From Rhodanobacter denitrificans (GTDB taxonomy: Bacteria > Pseudomonadota > Gammaproteobacteria > Xanthomonadales > Rhodanobacteraceae): DNA of 64,000 nt. The notes beneath the pieces are model-generated. The model was not told the origin of the DNA, did no database searches, and was given only the letters and a program-made list of their open reading frames with translations. Of this stretch, positions 50,298 to 59,168 are shown in pieces (position 1 is the first letter of the stretch; the number at the start of each line of letters is the position of its first letter). Location: NCBI RefSeq assembly GCF_000230695.2, contig NC_020541.1:3286001-3350000 (forward strand). The letters are read 5' to 3'. A program made the translations under genes and the position numbers.

Positions 50298-52070
50298 ATG
50301 CGCCGTCCGCGCCGACGCCCGAGCTTCCTGCTGCCGCTGTTGCTGCTGGCATCGCAGGCCCATGCCGGGGTGCAACTGGTGGTGGACGGCGTCGCCGATC
50401 CGCTGAAGGCCGCGGTGATCGCCGGCGTGGAGCTGTCGCAATACGCTGGTCGTGACGTCAGCGATGCGCAGGCCAAACGCCTGTATGAACGCGCGCCCGG
50501 CCAGGTGAAGTCCGCGCTGCAGCCGTACGGCTACTACGACGCCAGCGTCACCGGCGAGCTGCAGCCGATCGGCAGGGACTGGCGGGTGACCCTGCACGTG
50601 CAACCGGGCGAGCCGGTCAAGGTCACCGCCGTCGACGTGCAACTGGACCCGGAAGCGGCCGCACTGGCCCCGATCCGCCAGGCGAAGCGCGCGCTCGAAC
50701 GCCTCAAGGACAAGCCGCTGAACCATGGCACCTACGACGCGGCGCGCGACGCGCTCGGCGCGCAGCTCACCGCCAGCGGCTTCCTCGACGCCCGCCTGCT
50801 CACCCACCGGGTCGAAGTCACCCGTGCCAACCACAGCGCGGCGATCAAGCTGGCGTGGCAGGCCGGCCCGCGTTACCGCTACGGCCGGGTGCACTTCGAC
50901 GGTTCGCAGTTCGAGGACGGCTTCCTCGACCGCTACGTGCCGTTCAAATCCGGCGACTACTTTTCGCAGAGCCAGTTGCTGGAGCTGCAGCAGGCGCTGA
51001 ACGGTGCGGACTATTTCGCGGTGGTCAACGTGCTGCCGGACGTGGACGCGGCGAAGGGCGGCGTGGTCGACGTCACCGTGCAGCTGGCGCCGGCCAAGCG
51101 CACGATCTATACCGGCGGCCCGTTCATCGGCACCGACACCGGCTTCGGCGTGCGCGGCGGGATGGAGCGGCGCTGGGTCAACCGACGCGGGCACAAGTGG
51201 AAGAACGAGCTGGTGGTCGCGCAGAAGCTGAAGACGCTGTCCACGCTGTACTCGATCCCGCTGCCCGGCGACAACCAGCGCAGCTACAACGTCGGCGCGA
51301 ATTTCCGCGACGCGAACACCGCCACCTCGCAATCGCGCACGCTGGAACTGGTCGGCAACGAGACCCGCCAATGGCACGGCTGGACCCGCACGCTGGGCGT
51401 GCATGCGCTGTCCGGCACGTTCACCGTGGGCAAGCGCGGCAGCGAGCCGGACAACGCGCCCGGCATCGAGCACGGGCGAAGCACGCTGGTGTTCGGCGAG
51501 GCCGCGCTGACGCGCAAGCAGGCCGACAACCCCGATTTCGTGCGGCGCGGCTGGCTGCTCAGCGTGGCCGCACGCAGCACCGCCGGCAACCTGCTGTCCG
51601 ACGCCAGCTTCAGCCAGGTCACCGCCGACGCGAAATGGATCCGCGCGCTCGGCACGCGCAGCCGCAACCGGCTGATCCTGCGCGGCAGCGCCGGCATGAC
51701 CTGGACCAACGACTTCGCCGCGCTGCCGCCGCAACTGCGCTTCTTCGCCGGCGGCGACCGCTCGGTGCGCGGCTACGGCTACCAGTCGATCGGCCCGCGC
51801 AACAGCACCGACCGCGTCATCGGCGGCCGCCACCTGCTGGTCGCCAGCACCGAGCTCGAGCATTACTTCACGCGCAACTGGGGCATGGCTGCCTTCGTCG
51901 ACGCCGGCAACGCATTCAGCGGCACCGACTACCGGCCGAAGCTCGGCGCCGGCCTCGGCCTGCGCTGGCGCTCGCCGGTGGGCATGATCCGCGTCGACCT
52001 GGGCACGCCGATCCACGACGATCGCGCGCACGGCATCCAGCTGCACCTGGTGATCGGACCGGATCTGTGA
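50298..52070 (+). CDS. tamA: Outer-membrane translocation/assembly protein TamA
   Basis: A 590-residue Omp85 protein. A signal peptide (cleavage near AHA-GV) is followed by three POTRA domains (to about residue 265) and a 16-strand barrel. Barrel landmarks are FFAGGDRSVRGYGYQSIGPR (the VRGF/Y motif) and the end IQLHLVIGPDL. With TamB it moves lipids or autotransporter parts to the outer membrane. GAGGATGG lies about 15 bases upstream of the ATG. The next gene is tamB after a hairpin-rich gap. Confidence 0.93.
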   Translation: MRRPRRRPSFLLPLLLLASQAHAGVQLVVDGVADPLKAAVIAGVELSQYAGRDVSDAQAKRLYERAPGQVKSALQPYGYYDASVTGELQPIGRDWRVTLHVQPGEPVKVTAVDVQLDPEAAALAPIRQAKRALERLKDKPLNHGTYDAARDALGAQLTASGFLDARLLTHRVEVTRANHSAAIKLAWQAGPRYRYGRVHFDGSQFEDGFLDRYVPFKSGDYFSQSQLLELQQALNGADYFAVVNVLPDVDAAKGGVVDVTVQLAPAKRTIYTGGPFIGTDTGFGVRGGMERRWVNRRGHKWKNELVVAQKLKTLSTLYSIPLPGDNQRSYNVGANFRDANTATSQSRTLELVGNETRQWHGWTRTLGVHALSGTFTVGKRGSEPDNAPGIEHGRSTLVFGEAALTRKQADNPDFVRRGWLLSVAARSTAGNLLSDASFSQVTADAKWIRALGTRSRNRLILRGSAGMTWTNDFAALPPQLRFFAGGDRSVRGYGYQSIGPRNSTDRVIGGRHLLVASTELEHYFTRNWGMAAFVDAGNAFSGTDYRPKLGAGLGLRWRSPVGMIRVDLGTPIHDDRAHGIQLHLVIGPDL

Positions 52071-52099
52071 GCGGTTGCCGCAGGCGGCTGCTCACAGGC

Positions 52100-52177
52100 G
52101 ATCCACGGATGGATCGCACGCGCATCGACCACGACGTGGTCGATGCGGCGGAGCCGGGTCCGTGCAACGGACTCGGC
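52100..52177. repeat. Three consecutive hairpins in the tamA-tamB gap
   Basis: Directly after tamA come three stems in a row. The first is CGATCCA/TGGATCG (52100-52117). The second is a perfect 13-1-13 palindrome starting CGCATCGACCACG (52121-52147). The third has arms GCCGGGTCCGT/ACGGACTCGGC (52153-52177, one G-T pair). A fourth, terminator-like stem follows at 52181-52210. The set fills the 212-base gap and looks like a composite mobile intergenic repeat, or an RNA structure regulating tamB. Confidence 0.75.
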
Positions 52178-52180
52178 GAG

Positions 52181-52210
52181 TTGCAAAAGGGCAGGACTGC
52201 CCTTTTGCAA
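52181..52210 (+). terminator. Terminator-like hairpin before tamB
   Basis: TTGCAAAAGGGCAG (52181-52194) and its exact complement (52197-52210) are separated by two bases and followed by TTTTGAG. A stem of up to 14 pairs with a T-rich flank could attenuate read-through from tamA into tamB, which starts 72 bases later. It is the last of four hairpins in the gap. Confidence 0.65.
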
Positions 52211-52282
52211 TTTTGAGTAAAAGGCTGGGTCCCGAAAAGCAAAAAGCGCAACGACTGAGGAAAAACGGAAGGCATCGGACTC

Positions 52283-55200
52283 ATGAAGTGGTTCAAGCGC
52301 ATCGCCATCGCATTCGGCGCACTGCTGCTGCTCGTGGCGGCGGCACTGTGGTGGCTGCTCGGCACCGGTGCGGGCCTGCGCTTCGCGCTGACGCGGGCGC
52401 AGGCGGCCACCGACGGCGCGCTGCATGTGCAACAGGCGCAGGGCCGCCTGCTCGGCCCGCTCGACCTGGCCGGCATCCGCTACGACGACGGCAAGGGCAC
52501 CGTGGCGACCGTGGCGAAGGCGCATCTGAACCTGCGTTTCTGGCCCTTGCTGGCCAAACGCCTGCATGTGCTCGCGCTGGACGTCGATGGCGTCGAGGTG
52601 GCCCTGCCCAAGTCCGCACCGGACAACACCTCCCGCTCCGGCAGCTTCTCGCTGCGGCCGCCGATCGACCTGATCCTCGACCGCGTGCACCTGGGCTCGC
52701 TGAAGCTGACGCAGGACGGCCAGCCGCTGTTCGCCTCCCATCGGCTCGACCTGGCCGGCAGCTGGACCGAGCGCGGCATCGAGCTGCGCCAGCTCGTGCT
52801 GCTGGCGCCTGACGGCCACGCCAATCTCGACGGCAGGCTGACGATCGGCACGCGTTACCAGGGCAACGGCAAGGCTGTCTTCGCCTGGAAAATCGGCGAC
52901 ACCAGCTATGCCGGCAGCCTCGGCGCGCGCAGCGACGGCAAGCGGGCGCAGCTCGACCTCAGGCTCACCGCGCCGGCCGTGGCCCGACTGCAGGTGGACC
53001 TGATTCAGTCCGGCGACTACGCCTGGACCGGCCAGCTCGACGCGCCGCGCTTCGACCCGGAACCGCTGCTTGGCGACAGTCCGCTGAAGGCGCTGGCGAT
53101 TGCCGTGCAAGGCCACGGCGACCGTCACGGCGGCACGCTCGACGGCCGGCTCGATCTCAACGACTACCCGTTGCTGCTGCAGCCGCTGCGTGCGCAGTTC
53201 AGCCCCGACTTCGCCACGCTGACCCTGCAGCAGCTCACGCTCGGTTCGCCGCGGATCAAGGGCAGCGTGGAAGCCAGCGGTACCGTGCAGCTGGCCGCCA
53301 AGCCGCTCAGCGCCGCACTGGATATCCGCTGGAACGACCTGCTGCTGCCGGCGGACCTGGCCGGCCAGGCGCTGGCCAGCCGCGGTGCGCTCAAGGCCAG
53401 CGGCAACGCCGACGCGTACCACGCCGAAGGCGACGTCGACATCGGCCCGCCGGGCAAGCTCGCGAAGCTGGCGCTGAACCTGGACGGCACCGCGCAGCTG
53501 ATCACCCTGCACACGCTGCAACTGAAACAGGCACAAGGCGGCCTGCAGGCGCACGGCACGCTGGCGCTGCAGCCCGATCTGGCCTGGCAGGCCGAAGCAA
53601 GCGCCGACCAACTCGACCCCGGCCAGTTGTTCGCCGGCTGGGGCGGCGCCCTGGATTTCGACATCGCCAGCAGCGGCAGCCTGCCCACGAACAGCACCCG
53701 CGGCCCGGACGCCACGCTGGAGATCCGCCGGCTGGCGGGCAAGCTGCGCGGGCGCGCGGTCAGCGGCCACGGCAAGCTGCACCTGTCGTCCAAAGAAGTA
53801 GTCGACGGCCAGCTCGATCTCGCTTCGGGCGGCAGCACGGTGAAGCTGGATGCCCGCCCGGGCGCCAGCAACGATGCCGACCTGCAGCTGGCGATCGCCT
53901 CGCTGGGCGACTGGCTGCCGGATGCGAGCGGCCGTCTGGACGGCCATTTCAACCTCCATGGCATGTGGCCGAAGCTCGGCATCAACGGCCAGCTGCACGG
54001 GCATTCGCTGGCCTGGCGGCAGCAGAAGGCCGACACGCTGCAGCTGATCGTGGGCATTCCCGACATCAGCCACCCGGCCGGCAAGCTGGATCTGCAAACC
54101 GGCAACGTGTACCTGCAGGGCCTGCTGTTCCAGCATCTCGACCTGCTGGCCGAAGGCAGCCAGGGCGACCATCAATTGCGTGTGGATGCCCGCGGCACCC
54201 AGCTCTCCGGCAGGCTCGCCCTGCACGGCGCACTGAAGGGCCCGGCCTGGAACGGTACGCTGTCCACGCTCAACCTCGAACCGCAGGGCATGCCCGGCTG
54301 GCGCCTGCTGCAGCCCGCGCAGCTGAGCTACCACGACGGCGCGATGAGCCTGTCCGAGCTGTGCCTGAGCGCCGGCGATCCGCAACTGTGCGTGGCCGCG
54401 ACACAGGACAAGCCGGGCAACCTCGACGCCAGCTACCGGCTGCAGGCGCTGCCGCTGGCGCTGCTGCTGAACGCCACCGGCAACGCCGACCTGCCGATGC
54501 GCGCCGATGGCGTCATCGAGGGCAGCGGCAAGATCCGCCGCGGCGCCGCCGGCGCGCTCAGCGGCAACGCCTCGCTCAGCTCCGCGCAGGGCAGCGTCAG
54601 CTACACCGACCGCGCCGACCAACCGTTGCTGCGCTACGACCAGCTGCGCGTGGACGCCGACCTCGCGCCGGCCGGCCAGCGCATCGCCGTGCACGGCGGG
54701 CTCGACGACGGCGGCCGCATCGATGGCCAGGTCACGATCAGGGGCGCGCAGCAGACGCTGGGTGGCCAGCTCGACCTGCGCCTGAACAAGCTCGCCTTCG
54801 TCGAGCTGTTCAGCAGCGAGGTGGCCAGCGTCAAGGGCGACGCCGACGGCAACTTCCGTTTCGCGGGCACGCTGAAGCAGCCTGCGCTCAGCGGCCAGGC
54901 GAACGTGCACGGCTTCGCCGCCGAGGTGCCGTCGGCCGGACTCAAGCTGAGCCAGGGCCAGCTCACGGTCAGCACCACCGACGCGCGGCAGTTCCTGATC
55001 CACGGCAGCGTGCAATCGGGCAAGGGCCGCGTGGCGATCGACGGCAACGCCGGCCTCGGCGCCGACGCCCGGACCATCCTCACGCTCAAGGGCAGCCAGT
55101 TCACCGCCGCCGACATCCCCGCCGCCAGGGTGGTGATCTCGCCCGACCTGACCGTGAAGCAGGACGCCGACGGCATCGACATCGGCGGCGCGCTCGGCAT

Positions 55201-56041
55201 CGACAGCGCCGACGTGAACGCCGAGAAATTGCCCGGCGCCGGCGCCACCCGGATCTCGCCCGACGTGGTGGTGGTCGATGAGAAGCAGCAGCAACAGGCC
55301 GCCAGCAAGGTGCCGATCCGTGCCCTGGTCAAGGTGGATCTCGGCCGCAAGACGCACGTCGTCGGCATGGGTCTGGACGGCCGCGTCAGCGGCATGCTCA
55401 CGGTGGTCGAGCGCCCCGGCCGCGCCACCACGGGCCAGGGCCAGCTTGCGGTCGACGGCACCTACAAGGCCTACGGCCAGAACCTGCAGATCCAGCGCGG
55501 CCAGCTGCTGTTCGCCAGCACGCCGATCGACAACCCGGGCCTGAACCTCCGCGCGGTGCGCAAGCTCAACCCGAACGCCACCATCGACGAAGGCCAGGAA
55601 GTGGGCCTGCTGGTCTCCGGCACCGCGCAGCGGCCGATCCTCAGCGTGTTCTCCAACCCGGTGATGGAGCAGTCCGACGCGCTGTCCTACCTGGTCACCG
55701 GCAAGCCGCTGTCGCAGGTGAAGGGCGGCGAAGGCGACATGGTGGGAGCCGCCGCGCAGGCGCTCGGCTCCGCCGCCGGCGACCTGCTGGCCAGGAGCAT
55801 CGGCGCGCGGATGGGCGTGGACGACATCGGCGTGTCCAGCAACGCGGCGCTGGGTGGCAGCTCGGCGTTCACCGTGGGCAAGTACCTGTCGCCGCGGCTG
55901 TACCTCAGCTACGGCGTGGGCCTGTTCGAGCCCGGCGAGGTGATCACCCTGCGCTACCGCCTCAGCCAGCGCTGGAACTTCGAGGCGCAGCAGGCCACCG
56001 AGTCCAGTCGCGCCAGCTTCAACTACCGCATCGAGAAGTAG
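52283..56041 (+). CDS. tamB: Translocation/assembly module protein TamB
   Basis: A 1252-residue AsmA-like bridge protein. It has an N-terminal inner-membrane helix (IAIAFGALLLLVAAALWWLL), a very long repetitive beta-taco body rich in Leu-x-Leu strands, and the C-terminal DUF490/TamB domain with QIQRGQLLFASTPIDNPGLN, PVMEQSDALSYLVTGKPLSQ and YLSPRLYLSYGVGLFEPGEV. The C-terminus contacts TamA in the outer membrane. Length is typical for the family. It probably forms a lipid conduit between membranes. Confidence 0.94.
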   Translation: MKWFKRIAIAFGALLLLVAAALWWLLGTGAGLRFALTRAQAATDGALHVQQAQGRLLGPLDLAGIRYDDGKGTVATVAKAHLNLRFWPLLAKRLHVLALDVDGVEVALPKSAPDNTSRSGSFSLRPPIDLILDRVHLGSLKLTQDGQPLFASHRLDLAGSWTERGIELRQLVLLAPDGHANLDGRLTIGTRYQGNGKAVFAWKIGDTSYAGSLGARSDGKRAQLDLRLTAPAVARLQVDLIQSGDYAWTGQLDAPRFDPEPLLGDSPLKALAIAVQGHGDRHGGTLDGRLDLNDYPLLLQPLRAQFSPDFATLTLQQLTLGSPRIKGSVEASGTVQLAAKPLSAALDIRWNDLLLPADLAGQALASRGALKASGNADAYHAEGDVDIGPPGKLAKLALNLDGTAQLITLHTLQLKQAQGGLQAHGTLALQPDLAWQAEASADQLDPGQLFAGWGGALDFDIASSGSLPTNSTRGPDATLEIRRLAGKLRGRAVSGHGKLHLSSKEVVDGQLDLASGGSTVKLDARPGASNDADLQLAIASLGDWLPDASGRLDGHFNLHGMWPKLGINGQLHGHSLAWRQQKADTLQLIVGIPDISHPAGKLDLQTGNVYLQGLLFQHLDLLAEGSQGDHQLRVDARGTQLSGRLALHGALKGPAWNGTLSTLNLEPQGMPGWRLLQPAQLSYHDGAMSLSELCLSAGDPQLCVAATQDKPGNLDASYRLQALPLALLLNATGNADLPMRADGVIEGSGKIRRGAAGALSGNASLSSAQGSVSYTDRADQPLLRYDQLRVDADLAPAGQRIAVHGGLDDGGRIDGQVTIRGAQQTLGGQLDLRLNKLAFVELFSSEVASVKGDADGNFRFAGTLKQPALSGQANVHGFAAEVPSAGLKLSQGQLTVSTTDARQFLIHGSVQSGKGRVAIDGNAGLGADARTILTLKGSQFTAADIPAARVVISPDLTVKQDADGIDIGGALGIDSADVNAEKLPGAGATRISPDVVVVDEKQQQQAASKVPIRALVKVDLGRKTHVVGMGLDGRVSGMLTVVERPGRATTGQGQLAVDGTYKAYGQNLQIQRGQLLFASTPIDNPGLNLRAVRKLNPNATIDEGQEVGLLVSGTAQRPILSVFSNPVMEQSDALSYLVTGKPLSQVKGGEGDMVGAAAQALGSAAGDLLARSIGARMGVDDIGVSSNAALGGSSAFTVGKYLSPRLYLSYGVGLFEPGEVITLRYRLSQRWNFEAQQATESSRASFNYRIEK

Positions 56042-56145
56042 CCGTCGCACGCCTCGCTGGCCCGCCCCGGCGTAGTCCATAGGTCATGCCCACAAGACCG
56101 CCGCGGCGGACTATCGTGGACGTTTCCAAAGACCGGGGAACGACC

Positions 56146-58197
56146 ATGCAACGCATCCGATGGGTACTGGCGGCGGCGATCCTGTGCAGCCCCGCGGCAT
56201 GGGCGGCGACACCGGCCAGCGGGCCTTCCGGCATCGACCTGGCCGGGATCGATCACGGCGTGAAGCCGGGCGACGACTTCTTCCGCTACGCCAATGGCGG
56301 CTGGCTGATGACGGCGCAGATTCCCGCCGACCGCTCCAGTACCGGCACCTTCCTCAAGGTGTTCGAGCAGGCCGAGAAGAACACCGCCGAGCTGATCAGC
56401 GACGCCGGTGCCGGCCATCCCGCCGCCGGCAGCAACGCGCGCAGGATCGCCGACTACTACGCCGCCTGGATGGACACCGCCACCATCGAGCAGCATGGCC
56501 TGGCGCCGCTCAAGCCGGAGCTGGCGCAGATCGGCGCGATCGCCTCGCGCGCGGATCTCGCCCGCGTGCTGGGCAGCCGCCTGCGTGCGGACGTCGACCC
56601 GGTCAACGCCACCCATTTCCACACCCAGAACCTGTTCGGCCTGTTCGTGACGCAGGGGCTGGAAGATCCCTCGCACAACATCGCCTACCTGCTGCAGGGC
56701 GGCCTGGGCATGCCCAGCCGCGACTACTACCTGTCCAGCGACCCCCACATGCTGGCAACGCGCGGCAAGTACCTGACCTACATCGGCGCCCTGCTGGAAC
56801 AGGCCGGCACCGCCGACGCGGCGGCCAAGGCAAAAACCGTCCTCGACCTGGAGACGAAGATCGCAAAGGCGCAGACGGACCTGCTCGACAGCCAGGACAT
56901 CCACAAGGCCAACAACCTCTGGCGCATGGCCGACTTCGCGCGGAAGGCGCCGGGCCTCGACTGGGCCAGCTACTTCAAGGCCGCCGGCCTGGACGGCCAG
57001 CAGCAGATCGACACCTGGCAGCCGAATGCGGTGACCGGCCTGTCGGCACTGGTCGCCAGCGAGCCGCTGCAGGCGTGGAAGGACCTGCTGCTCTTCCACA
57101 CCATCAACCAGAGCGCCGGCCTGCTGCCGAAGGCCTATGCCGACCTCAGCTTCGACTTCTACGGCCGCACCCTGCAGGGCACGCCGCAGCAACAACCGCG
57201 CTGGAAGCGCGCGGTCGGCGCCACCAGCGGCGACCTCGGCGACGCGGTGGGCCAGCTCTACGTCAAGCACTACTTCCCGGCGTCGTCGAAGGCAGAAATC
57301 GAGCAGTTGGTGAAGAACCTGATCGCCGCGTTCAACGACCGCATCGATACCCTGAGCTGGATGACCCCGGCCACACGCGAAAAGGCCAAGGCCAAGCTCG
57401 CCACCTTGCGCGTCGGCGTGGGCTACCCGGATACCTGGCGCGACTACGGTTCCCTGCAGATCCGTGCCGACGACGCGCTCGGCAACCACCTGCGTGCGGA
57501 AAAATTCGAGTACGAACACCAGCGTGCCAAGCTCGGCCAGCGTGTCGACAAGGGTGAATGGTGGATGACCCCGCAGACCGTCAACGCGGTGAACCTGCCG
57601 CTGCAAAACGCGCTGAACTTCCCCGCCGCGATCCTGCAGCCGCCGTTCTTCGACCCGCATGCCGATGCCGCCGCCAACTACGGTGCGATCGGCTCGGTGA
57701 TCGGCCATGAGATCAGCCACAGCTTCGACAACATGGGCGCGGAGTTCGATGCCGAAGGCCGCCTCGCGAACTGGTGGACGCCGGAAGACCTGGCCCACTT
57801 CAAGGCCGCCGGCCAGCAGCTGGCGAAGCAGTTCGACCAGTACGAGGCGCTGCCCGGCCTGCACGTCAACGGCGAGCAGACGCTGGGCGAGAACATCGCC
57901 GACGTCTCCGGCCTGACCATCGCCTACCTCGCCTATCACAAATCGCTCGGCGGCAAGCCGGCGCCGGTGATCGACGGCCTCGACGGCGACCAGCGCTTCT
58001 TCCTCGCCTACGGCCAGGCCTGGCGTTCGAAGATCCGCGACGCCGCCCAGCGCCAGCGCCTCGCCACCGACGTGCACGCCCCCGCCGACTTCCGCGCGCA
58101 GACCGTGCGCAACCTGGATCCGTGGTATCCCGCGTTCGGCGTGAAGCCGGGCGAGAAGCTGTATCTGGCGCCGAAGGATCGGGTGAAGATCTGGTAG
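56146..58197 (+). CDS. M13-family (neprilysin/PepO-like) zinc endopeptidase, exported
   Basis: A 683-residue M13 protease. The signal peptide ends WAATPA. The N-terminal domain opens DHGVKPGDDFFRYANGGWL, the usual M13 start. Catalytic motifs are the NAxY-like NALNFPAAILQPPFFD, HExxH as HEISH (521-525) and ENIADVSGL (third zinc ligand Glu). The family C-terminal end VKIW is kept. It cuts small peptides in the periplasm. ATG 56146 with GGGGA upstream marks the signal-peptide start. Confidence 0.93.
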   Translation: MQRIRWVLAAAILCSPAAWAATPASGPSGIDLAGIDHGVKPGDDFFRYANGGWLMTAQIPADRSSTGTFLKVFEQAEKNTAELISDAGAGHPAAGSNARRIADYYAAWMDTATIEQHGLAPLKPELAQIGAIASRADLARVLGSRLRADVDPVNATHFHTQNLFGLFVTQGLEDPSHNIAYLLQGGLGMPSRDYYLSSDPHMLATRGKYLTYIGALLEQAGTADAAAKAKTVLDLETKIAKAQTDLLDSQDIHKANNLWRMADFARKAPGLDWASYFKAAGLDGQQQIDTWQPNAVTGLSALVASEPLQAWKDLLLFHTINQSAGLLPKAYADLSFDFYGRTLQGTPQQQPRWKRAVGATSGDLGDAVGQLYVKHYFPASSKAEIEQLVKNLIAAFNDRIDTLSWMTPATREKAKAKLATLRVGVGYPDTWRDYGSLQIRADDALGNHLRAEKFEYEHQRAKLGQRVDKGEWWMTPQTVNAVNLPLQNALNFPAAILQPPFFDPHADAAANYGAIGSVIGHEISHSFDNMGAEFDAEGRLANWWTPEDLAHFKAAGQQLAKQFDQYEALPGLHVNGEQTLGENIADVSGLTIAYLAYHKSLGGKPAPVIDGLDGDQRFFLAYGQAWRSKIRDAAQRQRLATDVHAPADFRAQTVRNLDPWYPAFGVKPGEKLYLAPKDRVKIW

Positions 58198-58299
58198 GCG
58201 TTTCCAGCCGCTGAAAACGAAGGGCCGCATGCAAGTGCGGCCCTTTTGCGTGGCGCGCGGACAGTGGCGGCCACCGGCGGCTTCGCCGGAGGCCGAAAC

Positions 58300-58710
58300 C
58301 TACTTCTTCCTGGCAGTGTTGGCCGCCACCGCCGCTCGGATCAGTTGCCTGAACGCCGCCTCGTCGATCCTGTCCCTTTCGCGCAGGTCGATCGCCCGAC
58401 GCGTATTGCCATCGAGGCTGGCGTTGAACAGCTTCTTCGGATCCTTGATCGAGGCGCCGCGGGCAAAGGTGAGCTTCACCTTGTCCTTGTACGACTCCCC
58501 GGTGCAGACGATGCCGTCATGTGACCAGACCGGCGTGCCTCCCGATGTGGGCTTGGCCCATTTCCATTCCTCGCGGATATCCGGGTCGGCCTCGCGGATC
58601 AGCTGGCGGACGTGCGCGAGCACCTCGCCCCGCCAATCGCCGAGCTCGTCGATCCGCGCGGTGATATGGGCGGAAGCATCCTCACCATCGGGTTTGCCTG
58701 CTGACTTCAT
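58300..58710 (-). CDS. DUF1801-family small protein
   Basis: A 136-residue protein with the DUF1801 pattern: DELGDWRGEVLAHVRQLIREADPDIREEWKWAKP, then GTPVWSHDGIVCTGESYKDKVKLTFARGA. This YdhG/YdeI-like fold has no settled biochemical role; relatives have been linked to iron or stress. GGAGG is six bases before ATG 58710. It is convergent with the M13 gene. Confidence 0.82.
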   Translation of the reverse strand: MKSAGKPDGEDASAHITARIDELGDWRGEVLAHVRQLIREADPDIREEWKWAKPTSGGTPVWSHDGIVCTGESYKDKVKLTFARGASIKDPKKLFNASLDGNTRRAIDLRERDRIDEAAFRQLIRAAVAANTARKK

Positions 58711-58842
58711 GCATCCTCCGACACTCGTTTCACGTACCGGCCGCACGCCGGCCGGACAAGCATAACTTGGCCCCGGCAGTGCGTTGCGTCCGCGCCGTGC
58801 CGCGGCGCGGCATTCGCCATACCCCATTCCCCGGGGCCCGTC

Positions 58843-59032
58843 ATGAAACCGAAGATCACCATCATCGGCAACTCCGCCGGCGTCATCCTGCCGCGCGAAC
58901 TGCCGGGCTGCCTGCGCCTCGAAAAAGACGACGAGCTGTTCGCGCTGGAAACCCCGACGGCCTCCTGCCCGCCACCTACGGCCCACCCCGGCCTGGCAGG
59001 CGGAAGTGGCCGAGGAAGTCAGAGGTGGGTGA
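58843..59032 (+). pseudogene. Broken MazE/AbrB-type antitoxin gene
   Basis: The frame starts MKPKITIIGNSAGVILPREL and LRLEKDDELFALETP, a textbook MazE/AbrB swapped-hairpin antitoxin N-terminus. After that the frame is lost: ETPDGLLPATYGP continues in a second frame, and the expected tail AEVAEEVRGG then stop is in a third (59000-59032). At least two small deletions or insertions are needed to join them. No toxin gene follows. A sequencing error is possible but would have to occur twice. Confidence 0.65.
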
Positions 59033-59168
59033 CACCAACCCTCCCCTCGCTTCCACTTGTGGGCAAGGCCGACGGCTCAACGCTGGAAGCAGGAAATTGC
59101 GCACCAGATATGCCCCTGCAGTTGCGGGCAGTTGACGATGTGATCGACGAACCATCCTCGCAAGCGAT

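Noticed and set aside
51929..56080. Very long antisense open frame opposite tamB (over 1300 codons)
   Set aside because: The translation is low-complexity (Ala, Arg, Gln, His, Val, Leu repeats) and mirrors tamB codon bias in a high-GC genome. TamB on the plus strand has clear family motifs.
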